Positions 48,305-57,443 of a stretch of DNA of 64,000 nt are shown one piece after another. A program made the position numbers and the translations under genes. The notes under the pieces were generated by a model. It was not told where the DNA came from and made no database searches. It was given only the letters and a program-made list of their open reading frames with translations. Location of the stretch: contig JAIETG010000013.1 of the NCBI GenBank assembly GCA_019745395.1, forward strand, positions 62,001-126,000. The letters are read 5' to 3'. The stretch is from Rhabdochlamydiaceae bacterium (GTDB taxonomy: Bacteria > Chlamydiota > Chlamydiia > Chlamydiales > Rhabdochlamydiaceae). Every line of letters begins with the position of its first letter. Within the stretch, counting starts at the first letter, position 1.

Positions 48305-48841
48305 ATGCGGAAAATCCTGTGGAGTCTTTTTTCTTGCTTGTTCGTGAGCTGCTATTTGCAAGGCCAGCCTCCTGTTGCAAACACCTACGCGTACCCGGCG
48401 CTTTCTTCGTTGGATGATCTTTCCGCTTATTTGTCTATGCCACCTTCTCAGATTTCATCACTATCTACAACTAAAACACAATTGCCTGTGTCAGGCTTAT
48501 TTGTGACTGTTTACGAAACATCATTCGGGCTTAAAGATCTTTTGTACGTAACTACCCATTTTCAATTTCAAGAAGGGGGGAAAACTGAAGTGAAGGATGT
48601 CGCAGGTCCTGTGGGATGTAAACTGGGAACTCGGCAAGGACAGTCAACTTTTTTATCTCAAGATGACAAGCTTGTAATTTTTTTGCATAAAGACGATCAA
48701 TTTCCTCAAGAATTTACCAATGTATTACAGATCGTTTCCGAAGAAGCCGGAGAGCTCTTAGTGACGCAGGGTAAGGAGTATCTCAAGGGCTATGTTCGAA
48801 TAGAGAAAAAAAAATCTACCGCAACTTTCCCGACCAATTGA
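48305..48841 (+). CDS. Unknown secreted protein
   Basis: A 178-residue protein not recognised. MRKILWSLFSCLFVSCYLQG is a signal peptide; the mature part begins QPPVANTYAYPALSSL and looks beta-rich (GLFVTVYETSFGLKDLLYVTTHFQFQ). Periplasmic or outer-membrane location is likely. No Shine-Dalgarno is visible before the ATG. Its last 26 bases overlap convergent nadK. Confidence 0.65.
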   Translation: MRKILWSLFSCLFVSCYLQGQPPVANTYAYPALSSLDDLSAYLSMPPSQISSLSTTKTQLPVSGLFVTVYETSFGLKDLLYVTTHFQFQEGGKTEVKDVAGPVGCKLGTRQGQSTFLSQDDKLVIFLHKDDQFPQEFTNVLQIVSEEAGELLVTQGKEYLKGYVRIEKKKSTATFPTN

Positions 48842-49655
48842 GTTTTGTTCTAAGCGTAGAAAAATAGTCGCTTCGATACAAACTGATGAGTCTAAACTTT
48901 TTTGGAGAGCGGAAGATTTGAAAGGTCTCCCCCGTTTTTAAAAAGAATTGATCGAGGCCATCTGCACGTACTTCCACCGGATCATATTCACTCAAGTATT
49001 GGATCTGAATTTTTTGATCCGCGGTTAAAACAATCGGGCGATTGGAAATGGTGTGAGCGCTGATAGGAGTTAAGACTAGAGCTTCAAGATCGGGACTTAA
49101 AATGGGGCCTCCTGCCGCTAGAGAATAAGCAGTGGAGCCATTAGGCGTAGAGAGGATAATTCCGTCAGCTTCAAAGGTGTTGACATACAGGCCGTCGACA
49201 TGGATGGCAAGCTCTATGAGGCTTGGATTGCTAGCTCGATGAATCACAATATCATTTACGGCTTGGCATCGTCTTTTTTCTAAGGACTCTCCTTCGATCA
49301 TCAGACGTTCATGTACTTTGTAATTTCCTTGTAACAAATCCAAGAGGCTAGGATAGATGTCAGAAATGGGAACATCTGCCATAAACCCTAAATGGCCTAA
49401 GTTAATCCCTAGAATCGGAGCTTCGATTTCAGGATAACTGTGCATGATTTGTAAAATCGTGCCGTCTCCTCCCATCGAGATTCTGCATGCTATGTCGGAT
49501 GGAGGGATCTCTGAAAGCTTTTTTGCTCCAAAGGTGTCTGCATGTATATCTTCCATGACAACGGTTGCCTGATGGCTTGTGAGAAATTGAATGACATCGA
49601 ATATGAGATGTTGATGTTGTTTTTTTGAGACATTGATAAATAAAGCGATAATCAT
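48816..49655 (-). CDS. nadK: NAD kinase
   Basis: A 279-residue enzyme that phosphorylates NAD to NADP. The GGDGTIL motif is near residue 60, and [15 protein letters not shown] near residue 170 is the second family signature. The ATG at 49655 overlaps the dxs stop (ATGA) and gives [12 protein letters not shown]; a codon at 49715 in the same frame would overlap dxs by more and lacks homology. Last gene of the xseA-xseB-dxs-nadK unit. Confidence 0.95.
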   Translation of the reverse strand: MIIALFINVSKKQHQHLIFDVIQFLTSHQATVVMEDIHADTFGAKKLSEIPPSDIACRISMGGDGTILQIMHSYPEIEAPILGINLGHLGFMADVPISDIYPSLLDLLQGNYKVHERLMIEGESLEKRRCQAVNDIVIHRASNPSLIELAIHVDGLYVNTFEADGIILSTPNGSTAYSLAAGGPILSPDLEALVLTPISAHTISNRPIVLTADQKIQIQYLSEYDPVEVRADGLDQFFLKTGETFQIFRSPKKFRLISLYRSDYFSTLRTKLNWSGKLR

Positions 49656-51556
49656 ACATGACCTGCAAGCATAGGTTGAATAAGCGGATTGCACTGTTTG
49701 ACAATTGTTGCACAAATGTCATCAGGAGTAAGACCTAGTTCTAAAAGGAGTTCTGCATGACTTCCTTGCTCTACAAAGCGATCTGGGATGCCTAGATGTA
49801 GAAGCGAAAGAGAGGGAGCAGGGTTTTGTGAAAGAAAAGATTGAAAAGCGGAGGCAAAGCCTCCTTGTAAGGAGTGTTCTTCTAAAGTCACGACGTGAGT
49901 GTGTGTTAAAAGAAGTGCTGAAAATAGCTCTGCATCAATGGGTTTTACAAAGATCGGATCGACAACTGTCGCTTCGATATTATACGACTTTAGTTTTTCT
50001 TGTACTTGAAGCATGATCAGACTCATATGTCCAAGCCCGATAAGAAGGAGCTTTTCCCCCTCAATCAGTACTTCTCCTTTTCCTAAAGAGCGTTTTTGTA
50101 GGGCAGATGAGCCCTCTTCTGTAGGTAAATTGGGATATCGGATAGCAGTGGGAAGATTCCAAGAAAAGCTGCTTTCTAAAAGCTCTTTAAGAAGCTGTCC
50201 ATTTCGGGGCTGACAGATGACCATATGAGGCATAGCTTGTAAAAAACTCATTTCATAAATGCCATGATGTGTAGATCCATCAGGACCTGAAATTCCTCCG
50301 CGGTCGACAGCAAAGACGACAGGAGCCTCTTGCAGACATACATCGTGAAAGACGTTGTCTAGAGCTCTTTGTAAGAAGGTAGAGTAGATACTACAAACCA
50401 CTTTGAGGTCTTTGTTTTTGGCCAAAGCTCCACAAAAGGTCACCGCATGTCCTTCTGCAATGCCCACATCAAGACAGCGATCAGGGAATTTTTGCATAAA
50501 GGCTTCTAAACAAGATCCTGCAGGCATGGCGGGAGTGACTGCTACAATCGAGGAATCTCTTTGTGCTAACGATAGGATTTGTTTTCCGAAAATTTGAGGA
50601 AACGTAGGTTTATTTGATGGCGCATGGAATATTCCTGTTTCTTTATCAAAAGGCCTACATCCGTGATAGGGGGTTGGGTTGCTTATAGCTGTTGCCATGC
50701 CTTTGCCTTTTGTCGTAATGACATGGAGCAAAATGGGTTTGGGATTGTTCTTTAAAGCAATTAGCGTATCTATGAGTTTTCCAATATCGTGACCATCGAT
50801 GGGGCCTACGTAAGAAAGTCCAAATTGTTCAAAAAAAGGAGCGGTACTGACGAGGTTTTTTAAGGATTCGGCGAGCTTTTGTCCTTGTTTTGCTAAAAAT
50901 CCTCCCAAATTGGGGATTTTTGCAAGAAAGGATTCGATTTCATGAAAGATCTTATTCGAGGTTGGATTAGAAAGAAACCTGCTCAAGATGTTGGTAATTG
51001 CTCCTACGTTTTGAGAAATCGACATTTTATTGTCGTTGAGGATGACAATCATTTTCTGTAGTTCTTTAGGAACATTATTTAATGCTTCTAGGGTAAGTCC
51101 ACAAGTAAGGGAGGCATCTCCTAGTATGGGAATAACATGCTCCTGGGAACCTGTCAGATCACGTGCTTTACAAGTCCCTAATGCTAATGAAAGAGCTGTT
51201 CCAGCATGACCTGCAAAAAAATGGTCATGAGAAGATTCTTTGGGGTGGCTAAATCCGCAGAGTCCTTTATATTTGCGGATCTGAGCGAACTTGTCTTGTC
51301 GTCCAGTAAGAAGCTTATGTATGTATGTTTGGTGGCTAACATCAAAAATAAATTTATCTTCTGGAGAACGGAAGACGAAGTGAAGTGCTAAAGTCAGCTC
51401 TACAATCCCTAGGTTCGATCCGAGGTGGCCTCCATTGACTGAAAGAACATCAATGATTCGGTGGCGGATTTCCGCTGCTAATTGCTGTAGCTGAACTAAG
51501 CTTAGAGAAGAAATGTCTTCAGGGGCATTGATAGAGCTTAGCCAAGAAGTGCTCAT
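49652..51556 (-). CDS. dxs: 1-deoxy-D-xylulose-5-phosphate synthase
   Basis: A 634-residue thiamine-diphosphate enzyme, full length. [17 protein letters not shown] is the N-terminal signature, [16 protein letters not shown] near residue 147 and [10 protein letters not shown] bind TPP and magnesium, and [15 protein letters not shown] is in the pyrimidine domain. It condenses pyruvate and glyceraldehyde-3-phosphate in the first step of the MEP isoprenoid pathway. Triose-phosphate isomerase, which supplies that sugar, is encoded nearby. Confidence 0.97.
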   Translation of the reverse strand: MSTSWLSSINAPEDISSLSLVQLQQLAAEIRHRIIDVLSVNGGHLGSNLGIVELTLALHFVFRSPEDKFIFDVSHQTYIHKLLTGRQDKFAQIRKYKGLCGFSHPKESSHDHFFAGHAGTALSLALGTCKARDLTGSQEHVIPILGDASLTCGLTLEALNNVPKELQKMIVILNDNKMSISQNVGAITNILSRFLSNPTSNKIFHEIESFLAKIPNLGGFLAKQGQKLAESLKNLVSTAPFFEQFGLSYVGPIDGHDIGKLIDTLIALKNNPKPILLHVITTKGKGMATAISNPTPYHGCRPFDKETGIFHAPSNKPTFPQIFGKQILSLAQRDSSIVAVTPAMPAGSCLEAFMQKFPDRCLDVGIAEGHAVTFCGALAKNKDLKVVCSIYSTFLQRALDNVFHDVCLQEAPVVFAVDRGGISGPDGSTHHGIYEMSFLQAMPHMVICQPRNGQLLKELLESSFSWNLPTAIRYPNLPTEEGSSALQKRSLGKGEVLIEGEKLLLIGLGHMSLIMLQVQEKLKSYNIEATVVDPIFVKPIDAELFSALLLTHTHVVTLEEHSLQGGFASAFQSFLSQNPAPSLSLLHLGIPDRFVEQGSHAELLLELGLTPDDICATIVKQCNPLIQPMLAGHV

Positions 51557-51561
51557 GAAGT

Positions 51562-51837
51562 TTATCCTTGCAGTACATGGGAGGAAGAGGAAAAAGGCTG
51601 TGTTGTGGGAGTTCCGTTAGCAGATAGTTGCAGGTCTCCTTCACGATTTTTTACAAGCATTTCAATTTTAGTTTCTGCCTGTCCAAGTCGTTGTTGACAT
51701 AGCTGGATCAAAGCGTCGGCCTCTTCGTACAGACGGATCGATTCATCCAAAGCAAGAGTGCTGGAGTTCATTTTTTCTAAGATTTCTTCCAAACGAGAGA
51801 AGGCTTGTTCAAACGTCAGTGAACTGTCTTGGCTCAT
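51562..51837 (-). CDS. xseB: Exodeoxyribonuclease VII small subunit
   Basis: A 91-residue protein with the XseB helix pair: [39 protein letters not shown] and [13 protein letters not shown]. The C-terminal 25 residues are low in complexity ([10 protein letters not shown]). It overlaps xseA by ATGA, which fits a subunit pair made together. Confidence 0.94.
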   Translation of the reverse strand: MSQDSSLTFEQAFSRLEEILEKMNSSTLALDESIRLYEEADALIQLCQQRLGQAETKIEMLVKNREGDLQLSANGTPTTQPFSSSSHVLQG

Positions 51838-53234
51838 AAAATTTCCTCTACTTTTGCTTTGATTTGACCGTCTTTCATTTGGATGCGAAGAGTTTGCTCC
51901 GCAGCAAGTTCTTTAGTGGAAAGGATAACGGAATTCTTGTTTTCCGAAAAGAGAATGCAATACCCTTTCGTGAGAAGGTTTTTGGGATCTATCGATTGTA
52001 AATGGGAAATTAGGGTAACCAGGTTTTGTTTTTTCTTTTGTAGAACTTGCTCTAAGGCTAAAGCCAGTTTCCGTTTTTTTCCCTCGGGATCTAAAAGCTT
52101 TTTTCGAACGTTTGCTATCTGGATCCAAGAATAATCGAGCCTTTTTTGCAAAGAAGCATACTTTTCTTTCCACTGACGGATTTGATAAGAGGGTTCTAAA
52201 AGATTTTTCTGTTTCTCTAAAGAAATAAGCTCTGTCTTTTTCTGTTTTAAGAGTGCTTGCCCATAAGAGAAAAGACGCATTTTACTGTCGTCGATTTGTT
52301 GGAGTTTCTTGGATAAAAGGAGGTAGGGAGATATGATGTAAGGGTTTTTTTGACGACTTTGTAATAACTGTTTTAAGCGCAAAAGAAGAGAGAGTTCTTG
52401 CCTGTGGATTTGTTTGTGGTACTGGTCAAGATGTTGCTTTTGCAACTCTTTTTCTGCAATCACAAGTTCTGCTGCGGCAGAGGGGGTCGGAGCTCTGACA
52501 TCCGCGACAAAATCACTTAAAGAAAAATCAGTCTCATGGCCTACGGCAGAAACGATGGGAATTCGAGAGCGTAAAATTGCCTGTACTACTTCCTCTTCGT
52601 TGAAAGCCCAGAGGTCTTCTAAGCTTCCACCTCCGCGTCCTACGATGAGTACGTCAGCAAGGCCGTGAGCGTTAAATTGATCGATAGCTTTAGCGATTTC
52701 TTGCTTGGCGCCATCTCCTTGCACTTTCACAGGAGATAGGATCAGATGAAATCCTGCATGCCTTCTTTGTAAGATCTGCAAAATGTCTTGGATCACAGCC
52801 CCTGTCGGGCTGGTGATCACTCCTATGGTTTTGGGGAATTTGGGAAGTTTTTTTTTGCGAGAAGCGTCAAAGTAGCCTAAGGCTTGCATTTGTTTTTTTC
52901 TTTCTTGGAGTTTGGCAAGAAGTGCTCCTTCTCCTACATACTCAATAGATCGAACTAAAATTTGATAGTTTCCCTTAGGGGGATAAACGGTTATCTCGCC
53001 AAAGACGGTGATCTGGTTCCCTTCTTTGGGGATTTCCCCAGTTCCTCGTAGGGCTCCTTTAAAAAGGACTGCAGAAATTTGAGATTGTGCGTCTTTTAGG
53101 GTGAAATAGAGGTGCCCTGAAGAATGAAGCTTTACATTGATTGCCTCCCCGCGGACGCAAATACTGCACAGGTTCGATTCTAATTGTTTTTTGATCTCAT
53201 AGGTGAGCTCGGAGACGCTGAGTACTTTCCTCAT
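51834..53234 (-). CDS. xseA: Exodeoxyribonuclease VII large subunit
   Basis: A 466-residue protein. The N-terminal OB fold (about residues 5-100) includes LSVSELTYEIKKQLE and GHLYFTLKDAQSQI; the catalytic core has TGAVIQDIL and GRGGGSLEDLWAFNEE, then a long helical tail. It degrades single-stranded DNA. The ATG at 53234 is used; a GTG at 53243 in frame is possible. It is divergent from tpiA. Confidence 0.95.
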   Translation of the reverse strand: MRKVLSVSELTYEIKKQLESNLCSICVRGEAINVKLHSSGHLYFTLKDAQSQISAVLFKGALRGTGEIPKEGNQITVFGEITVYPPKGNYQILVRSIEYVGEGALLAKLQERKKQMQALGYFDASRKKKLPKFPKTIGVITSPTGAVIQDILQILQRRHAGFHLILSPVKVQGDGAKQEIAKAIDQFNAHGLADVLIVGRGGGSLEDLWAFNEEEVVQAILRSRIPIVSAVGHETDFSLSDFVADVRAPTPSAAAELVIAEKELQKQHLDQYHKQIHRQELSLLLRLKQLLQSRQKNPYIISPYLLLSKKLQQIDDSKMRLFSYGQALLKQKKTELISLEKQKNLLEPSYQIRQWKEKYASLQKRLDYSWIQIANVRKKLLDPEGKKRKLALALEQVLQKKKQNLVTLISHLQSIDPKNLLTKGYCILFSENKNSVILSTKELAAEQTLRIQMKDGQIKAKVEEIL

Positions 53235-53315
53235 ATATGACACGTAAATTTCTTGCGTTAAGCCATGAGCTTGGATATGATAACCCCTTTAAGTCAATAG
53301 GATTTCTAGGGTTTT

Positions 53316-54077
53316 ATGAGAAAAAAAGTTGTTGTCGGCAATTGGAAAATGAATAAAACCTTTGAAGAGGCGCATCTTTTCATCCAAAAGATCACCTCTG
53401 TTTGCTCTGTTGACAAGATCCATTGTAGAACGCTAATAGCGCCATCATTTCCTCTTTTATCTCCTATGCTCTCATGGGCTCAGGGCTCTTCTTTAGAGAT
53501 CGGAGTTCAAAATATTCATGATGAGGAAAAAGGGGCGTTTACAGGAGAAGTTTCGGCTCTTCTGGTCCGTGGAATGGGAGCTCGCTTTACTTTGATTGGA
53601 CATTCGGAAAGAAGACGTCTTTTTCAAGAAGGGAATGCCTGGATCCATAAAAAGGTAAAAAGAGCCTTGGCTGTGGGACTTGAGCCTATCCTTTGTTTCG
53701 GGGAAACTTTAGAAGAAAGAGAGAGTGATCAAACAAAGGATGTTCTTCAAAGACAGTTATTGGAAGCTTTAGAAGGACTGCATGAAGAAGAGGTGTCGAA
53801 AGTACTTCTTGCTTATGAGCCTGTCTGGGCTATTGGAACAGGAAAAACTGCAACAGCGTCTATTGCAGAAGAAGCGCATCAATTTTGTCGCTCGGTTTTA
53901 GAAAAGAAGTGGGGGCAAAAGATTTCCCATCGCCTCCCAATCCTTTATGGTGGATCGGTAACAAAAGACAATGCAAAAACATTTAGAGAAAAAGAAGATA
54001 TTGATGGAGTCCTTTTAGGAGGCGCTTCCTTAGAGGAAGGCAGCTTCGTTGATATTATAAATCAGTTCAACGAATAG
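53316..54077 (+). CDS. tpiA: Triosephosphate isomerase
   Basis: A 253-residue TIM barrel. The substrate lysine is in GNWKMNKT (residues 8-15), the catalytic histidine in GHSERR, the glutamate in AYEPVWAIGTGKTA and the phosphate-binding loop in YGGSV. It interconverts dihydroxyacetone phosphate and glyceraldehyde-3-phosphate. First gene of tpiA-secG-def. Confidence 0.97.
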   Translation: MRKKVVVGNWKMNKTFEEAHLFIQKITSVCSVDKIHCRTLIAPSFPLLSPMLSWAQGSSLEIGVQNIHDEEKGAFTGEVSALLVRGMGARFTLIGHSERRRLFQEGNAWIHKKVKRALAVGLEPILCFGETLEERESDQTKDVLQRQLLEALEGLHEEEVSKVLLAYEPVWAIGTGKTATASIAEEAHQFCRSVLEKKWGQKISHRLPILYGGSVTKDNAKTFREKEDIDGVLLGGASLEEGSFVDIINQFNE

Positions 54078-54084
54078 GGGCTAT

Positions 54085-54378
54085 ATGGGGATTTTATTTT
54101 ATTTGAGTTTAATTCTGTTTTTGGTTCTTTGCTTTGTTCTTTGTGTATCCATTTTGGTTCAGGAAAGTAAAAGCTTAGGACTTGGAGCATCTTTTGGAGG
54201 AGATCCAGGGGAGTCGCTTTTTGGTACGTCGACAGCAGAGGTCCTTAAAAAATTCACAGCATGGTTAGGCGTGGCTTTTCTTGCTCTTTGTATTATTCTT
54301 TCCATTGCATCGGAGTCTATTTCTAAAACAGGAAAAGAGCCGCTTCCTTACACGATAGAAGAAAATATAGGTTCGTAA
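54085..54378 (+). CDS. secG: Protein translocase subunit SecG
   Basis: A 97-residue protein with two membrane helices (LFYLSLILFLVLCFVLCVSILVQ about residues 4-26, and FTAWLGVAFLALCIILSIA about 55-75) joined by the conserved loop GLGASFGGDPGESLFGTST. It is the small SecYEG partner at the inner membrane. Located 7 bases after tpiA. Confidence 0.92.
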   Translation: MGILFYLSLILFLVLCFVLCVSILVQESKSLGLGASFGGDPGESLFGTSTAEVLKKFTAWLGVAFLALCIILSIASESISKTGKEPLPYTIEENIGS

Positions 54379-54381
54379 TCT

Positions 54382-54918
54382 ATGGCCCGTCTTCCTCTAC
54401 GCTTTTATGGCGATCCTATTTTGAGAACGCGTTGCGATGCTGTTGAAACGATTACAGAAGAGATCAAGCAGCTTGTTCGCGACATGATTGAGACAATGGA
54501 TATAGACAGAGGATGCGGTCTTGCAGCCCCTCAAATAGGGCATTCCCTTCGTATTTTTGTTCTTCGTGATTACGTTGAAACTCCACAGGGGGACGTTACT
54601 CTGTCAGATCCTAAGGTCTATATTAATCCGAAACTTTCTAATCCCAGTGTGAAAAAGGTTTCGGATACCGAAGGCTGTCTTTCGATTCCAGGGATTCGAG
54701 CAGAGCTAGAGCGCCCCTTAAAGATTCGGATTGAAGCAATCGATATAGAAGGGCGCCCTTTTGCAGAAGAAGTCGAAGGGTATAATGCTCGCATACGTAT
54801 GCATGAAAATGATCACATCAATGGAGTTTTATACATCGATCGCTTAGATCTTCGGAAGCGTAAGAAAATAGAGCCTCTTCTAAAAGAACTTCTGAAAAAA
54901 TATCATAATAATTCCTGA
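54382..54918 (+). CDS. def: Peptide deformylase
   Basis: A 178-residue enzyme. GCGLAAPQIG (residues 44-53), EGCLSIPG (metal ligand C99) and HENDH (H141, E142, H145) are the three deformylase motifs. It removes the formyl group from new proteins. Third gene of the tpiA unit. Confidence 0.97.
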   Translation: MARLPLRFYGDPILRTRCDAVETITEEIKQLVRDMIETMDIDRGCGLAAPQIGHSLRIFVLRDYVETPQGDVTLSDPKVYINPKLSNPSVKKVSDTEGCLSIPGIRAELERPLKIRIEAIDIEGRPFAEEVEGYNARIRMHENDHINGVLYIDRLDLRKRKKIEPLLKELLKKYHNNS

Positions 54919-55302
54919 AAATCCTCAAGAAACAATGTCTTTTTTTGTTAATTGTTTTTGAGGAACATCAACTGCAGAAAGACCATTCTGAAGTTTTTCT
55001 GTGAGTAAATCGCGTATTTGAAATATAGATTTTGTTCGGAAACTGTTTTTTCCGAACAATCCAAAGGTGTCAGGAAAGCAAGCTGTCTATGTAGTTTTTG
55101 ATTAGTCGGTCCAGTTGTCCTAAAAGATAAAATGGGATTGTTAACAGAGTTGTAGATTAAGTCTACAAAAGATGTAGCTGTTTCTGCAGGCAGCTCTCTT
55201 AAGTGGGGGTTGTTTTGTGGGGAATTTGTTGGGAATTTTTTAATGTGCTTGAGATTAGTGACTTGGGTTTTGCTTGGCTGTGATAGGTGAAATCGCCCGT
55301 TT
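54919..55302. other. Convergent spacer with perfect inverted repeats
   Basis: 384 bases without an ORF between the ends of def and lptD. A perfect 11-bp inverted repeat (TTGTTCGGAAA at 55032-55042 with TTTCCGAACAA at 55049-55059) and a 7-bp one (TTGTAGA at 55150 with TCTACAA at 55162) are present. They may be bidirectional terminators or part of a structured RNA; I recognise no known RNA family. Confidence 0.5.
54922..54964. terminator. Imperfect hairpin after def
   Basis: TCCTCAAGAAACAAT (54922-54936) can pair with ATTGTTTTTGAGGA (54951-54964) with one bulge, four bases past the def stop. The T-run lies in the loop rather than after the stem, so this may be an RNA-stabilising structure instead. 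Confidence 0.4.
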
Positions 55303-57390
55303 TTAAGGAACGAGCTGGATGCCTACCGAGACTCGATCATCATTGGTCGTGTGCATGTAAGAGGCTTTAAGTTTCCAGTGGCTGGCCAGTAGAGTTAAAA
55401 GATCGATTTTGTAGCTATTGTAAGAGGGTTCGCGAAGACGTCCCCATCCATGGTGAGAGGAGATGTAGCAGCTCCAAGTAGGGGATATGTCAAATTGGAT
55501 CTGACTTAAGAACGTGTTTCTTTTGTCTGACATCGGAGAGTTCTCTAAGTTTTCAATGGATCTTGCCATGTCTAAGATAAAACTGTCGTGGTCAGCTTTT
55601 CTCCAATCAAAACGACTTCTATGTCGAAACTCTAAAGCAAAGGCAATGCGAGCATTGACTGTTATATCAGCCCTTAAGTTTGCAAAGTCTAAAAGCTGTT
55701 CTTGGAAATTCCAACAGGTATGCGCTTTTAATAGATAAGAAGGGTTGCTCCAAGTGGCAAGCAGATACCCTTTGGGGCATAAAAGAGAAAATGTGTTGTC
55801 GTTGAAAAAAGCATAGGTATACAAATCGAGCTCGAGAGATGGAGGAAAGAAGGGCGAGTTTTTGAAAAAAAGCGTATTGCAAAGACCGGTTTTTAAACTG
55901 TTGATCTGATACAGGCCATCATCTATGGAAAACGTGTAGTGCTGACTTAGGCGCGCTCTGGGATTTGTTAAACCCTCGTATTCCATATATGGTTTTACGA
56001 CGTGTCTGTAAGAAGAGTACTTGCGATAGAAAGGAGCTTGTATCGTTCCTCCATAGGTAATCACACCTTGACCGATAGATTCGAATTGGGGGTTGTTATT
56101 ATAAAATATAGCTTGGATCCCAGCCGTAGGGGTGATGTGAAGTGGGCCTGCAGAAAAAGGGCGGTATAGGCGGTTTTTTGTTTCTAAACGCGCAGCGTGA
56201 GTTTCATGTAAAGCGGGATATGAATGAACGAGCTCGTGAGCATAAACGTAATCTAAATATCCAGCGCTAACACGATTTTCTGATAAAATGCCCGTATTTC
56301 CAATCGTAAGTGGCCTGATACCAGCTTTTGCAAGAGGAAGTTTTTGGTTGATGCTCTCAAAGGGATTTAATCTGGGCTCTACAAAAATGGACGCAAAGGT
56401 AATGTCCTCTTGATGTCTTAAAAGAAATTGCGTTCTTTTTTGTGTGTCAATTTCGAAGTCGCTACTAGGAAAATCGCTGATCATTTTCAGGTCGTGATAT
56501 TTGTCGTAAGTAGCGTGAACAAGTGTTTTCTCATCTAAACTTTCGTGATGCAGCAGTCCTTGAAGTCTATAACGCTTCCAGCCTTCCTCATCAGGTACTT
56601 CTTTGTCAAAAGCTCCGTAGCTTCTTGTGACAAATACAGTTTTCTTGTCAGGAGAAAAGTACTCAGATTCAATGGCAGCTCCAGGTCCTTTTGTTAATCG
56701 ATAATCGAGTCGTAAAAAAAGACCAAAATCTTCCCAGGAAAATACGCGGTAGCGCATTGTAATTCTAGGACCCAGTCCTTTGTCCCATACGACTTTGTAA
56801 CGAATCGGAGGGTTGTATAATATTTTAAGATTGGTTTTGAAGGAAGGAAGCCAGAAAAAAGGTACATCGAAGAAGTTGACAGATACAGAGGATGATTTTA
56901 AGAGCGCGCCATCAGAAAGAGATGCGGATTTGGCAGAGACTTGCCAGAAGGGCTCAGTTCCTTCGCACGTTGTAATAAAAGCATTGTAGACCGAATAGTT
57001 TCCCTTGCCTTCTAAATCAACTCTTTCTCCTCCTACAAACCACATTCCTTCTACAGTACGGCCATTCCAAAGCGTTCCTTTTTGGTTGGCGAAGTCATAT
57101 TGTAGTTTGGTTCCTGAAAAGATGTGATCTCCATATTCTATTAATAGATCGCCTTCGGCGATCAAGGTCATGATTTTTTGCCCTTCTTCAACCTTGTTCG
57201 TGTACTCAAATTTTTGCGCCTGAATCCGAATTTCCTCTGATCGAATGACTCCTCCTTTGTCGGTGTGTAGTACACCGTTACTAAAGGTTGGATCTTGAAA
57301 ATGTACTTGTACGTTTCCAGGAACATCCATGGCAAAAAGTGCAGAGGAGACGCATAACGAGAATAAGACGTGTTTTAAATATGTAGGCAT
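55303..57390 (-). CDS. lptD: LPS-assembly protein LptD-like outer membrane protein
   Basis: A 695-residue protein. MPTYLKHVLFSLCVSSALFA is a signal peptide. An OstA-type beta-jellyroll follows (ADKGGVIRSEEIRIQAQKFEY-like repeats, EGDLLIEYGDHIFSGTKLQYDFANQKG), then a large beta-barrel with many aromatic strands to the end. This is the layout of LptD, which inserts LPS into the outer membrane. Together with lpxB this means the organism makes and exports lipid A-based LPS. Last gene of the maf-HEAT-lptD unit, as in Chlamydia where maf also lies near. Confidence 0.87.
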   Translation of the reverse strand: MPTYLKHVLFSLCVSSALFAMDVPGNVQVHFQDPTFSNGVLHTDKGGVIRSEEIRIQAQKFEYTNKVEEGQKIMTLIAEGDLLIEYGDHIFSGTKLQYDFANQKGTLWNGRTVEGMWFVGGERVDLEGKGNYSVYNAFITTCEGTEPFWQVSAKSASLSDGALLKSSSVSVNFFDVPFFWLPSFKTNLKILYNPPIRYKVVWDKGLGPRITMRYRVFSWEDFGLFLRLDYRLTKGPGAAIESEYFSPDKKTVFVTRSYGAFDKEVPDEEGWKRYRLQGLLHHESLDEKTLVHATYDKYHDLKMISDFPSSDFEIDTQKRTQFLLRHQEDITFASIFVEPRLNPFESINQKLPLAKAGIRPLTIGNTGILSENRVSAGYLDYVYAHELVHSYPALHETHAARLETKNRLYRPFSAGPLHITPTAGIQAIFYNNNPQFESIGQGVITYGGTIQAPFYRKYSSYRHVVKPYMEYEGLTNPRARLSQHYTFSIDDGLYQINSLKTGLCNTLFFKNSPFFPPSLELDLYTYAFFNDNTFSLLCPKGYLLATWSNPSYLLKAHTCWNFQEQLLDFANLRADITVNARIAFALEFRHRSRFDWRKADHDSFILDMARSIENLENSPMSDKRNTFLSQIQFDISPTWSCYISSHHGWGRLREPSYNSYKIDLLTLLASHWKLKASYMHTTNDDRVSVGIQLVP

Positions 57391-57443
57391 GAAGGCTCTA
57401 TCTGTTCTATCCCAAAAAGAATATCGAACTGAGGGAAATTTGA

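Noticed and set aside
54919-55302. tmRNA, RNase P RNA, 6S or SRP RNA in the def-lptD spacer
   Set aside because: I looked for the conserved RNase P, tmRNA-end and SRP loop sequences and found none.
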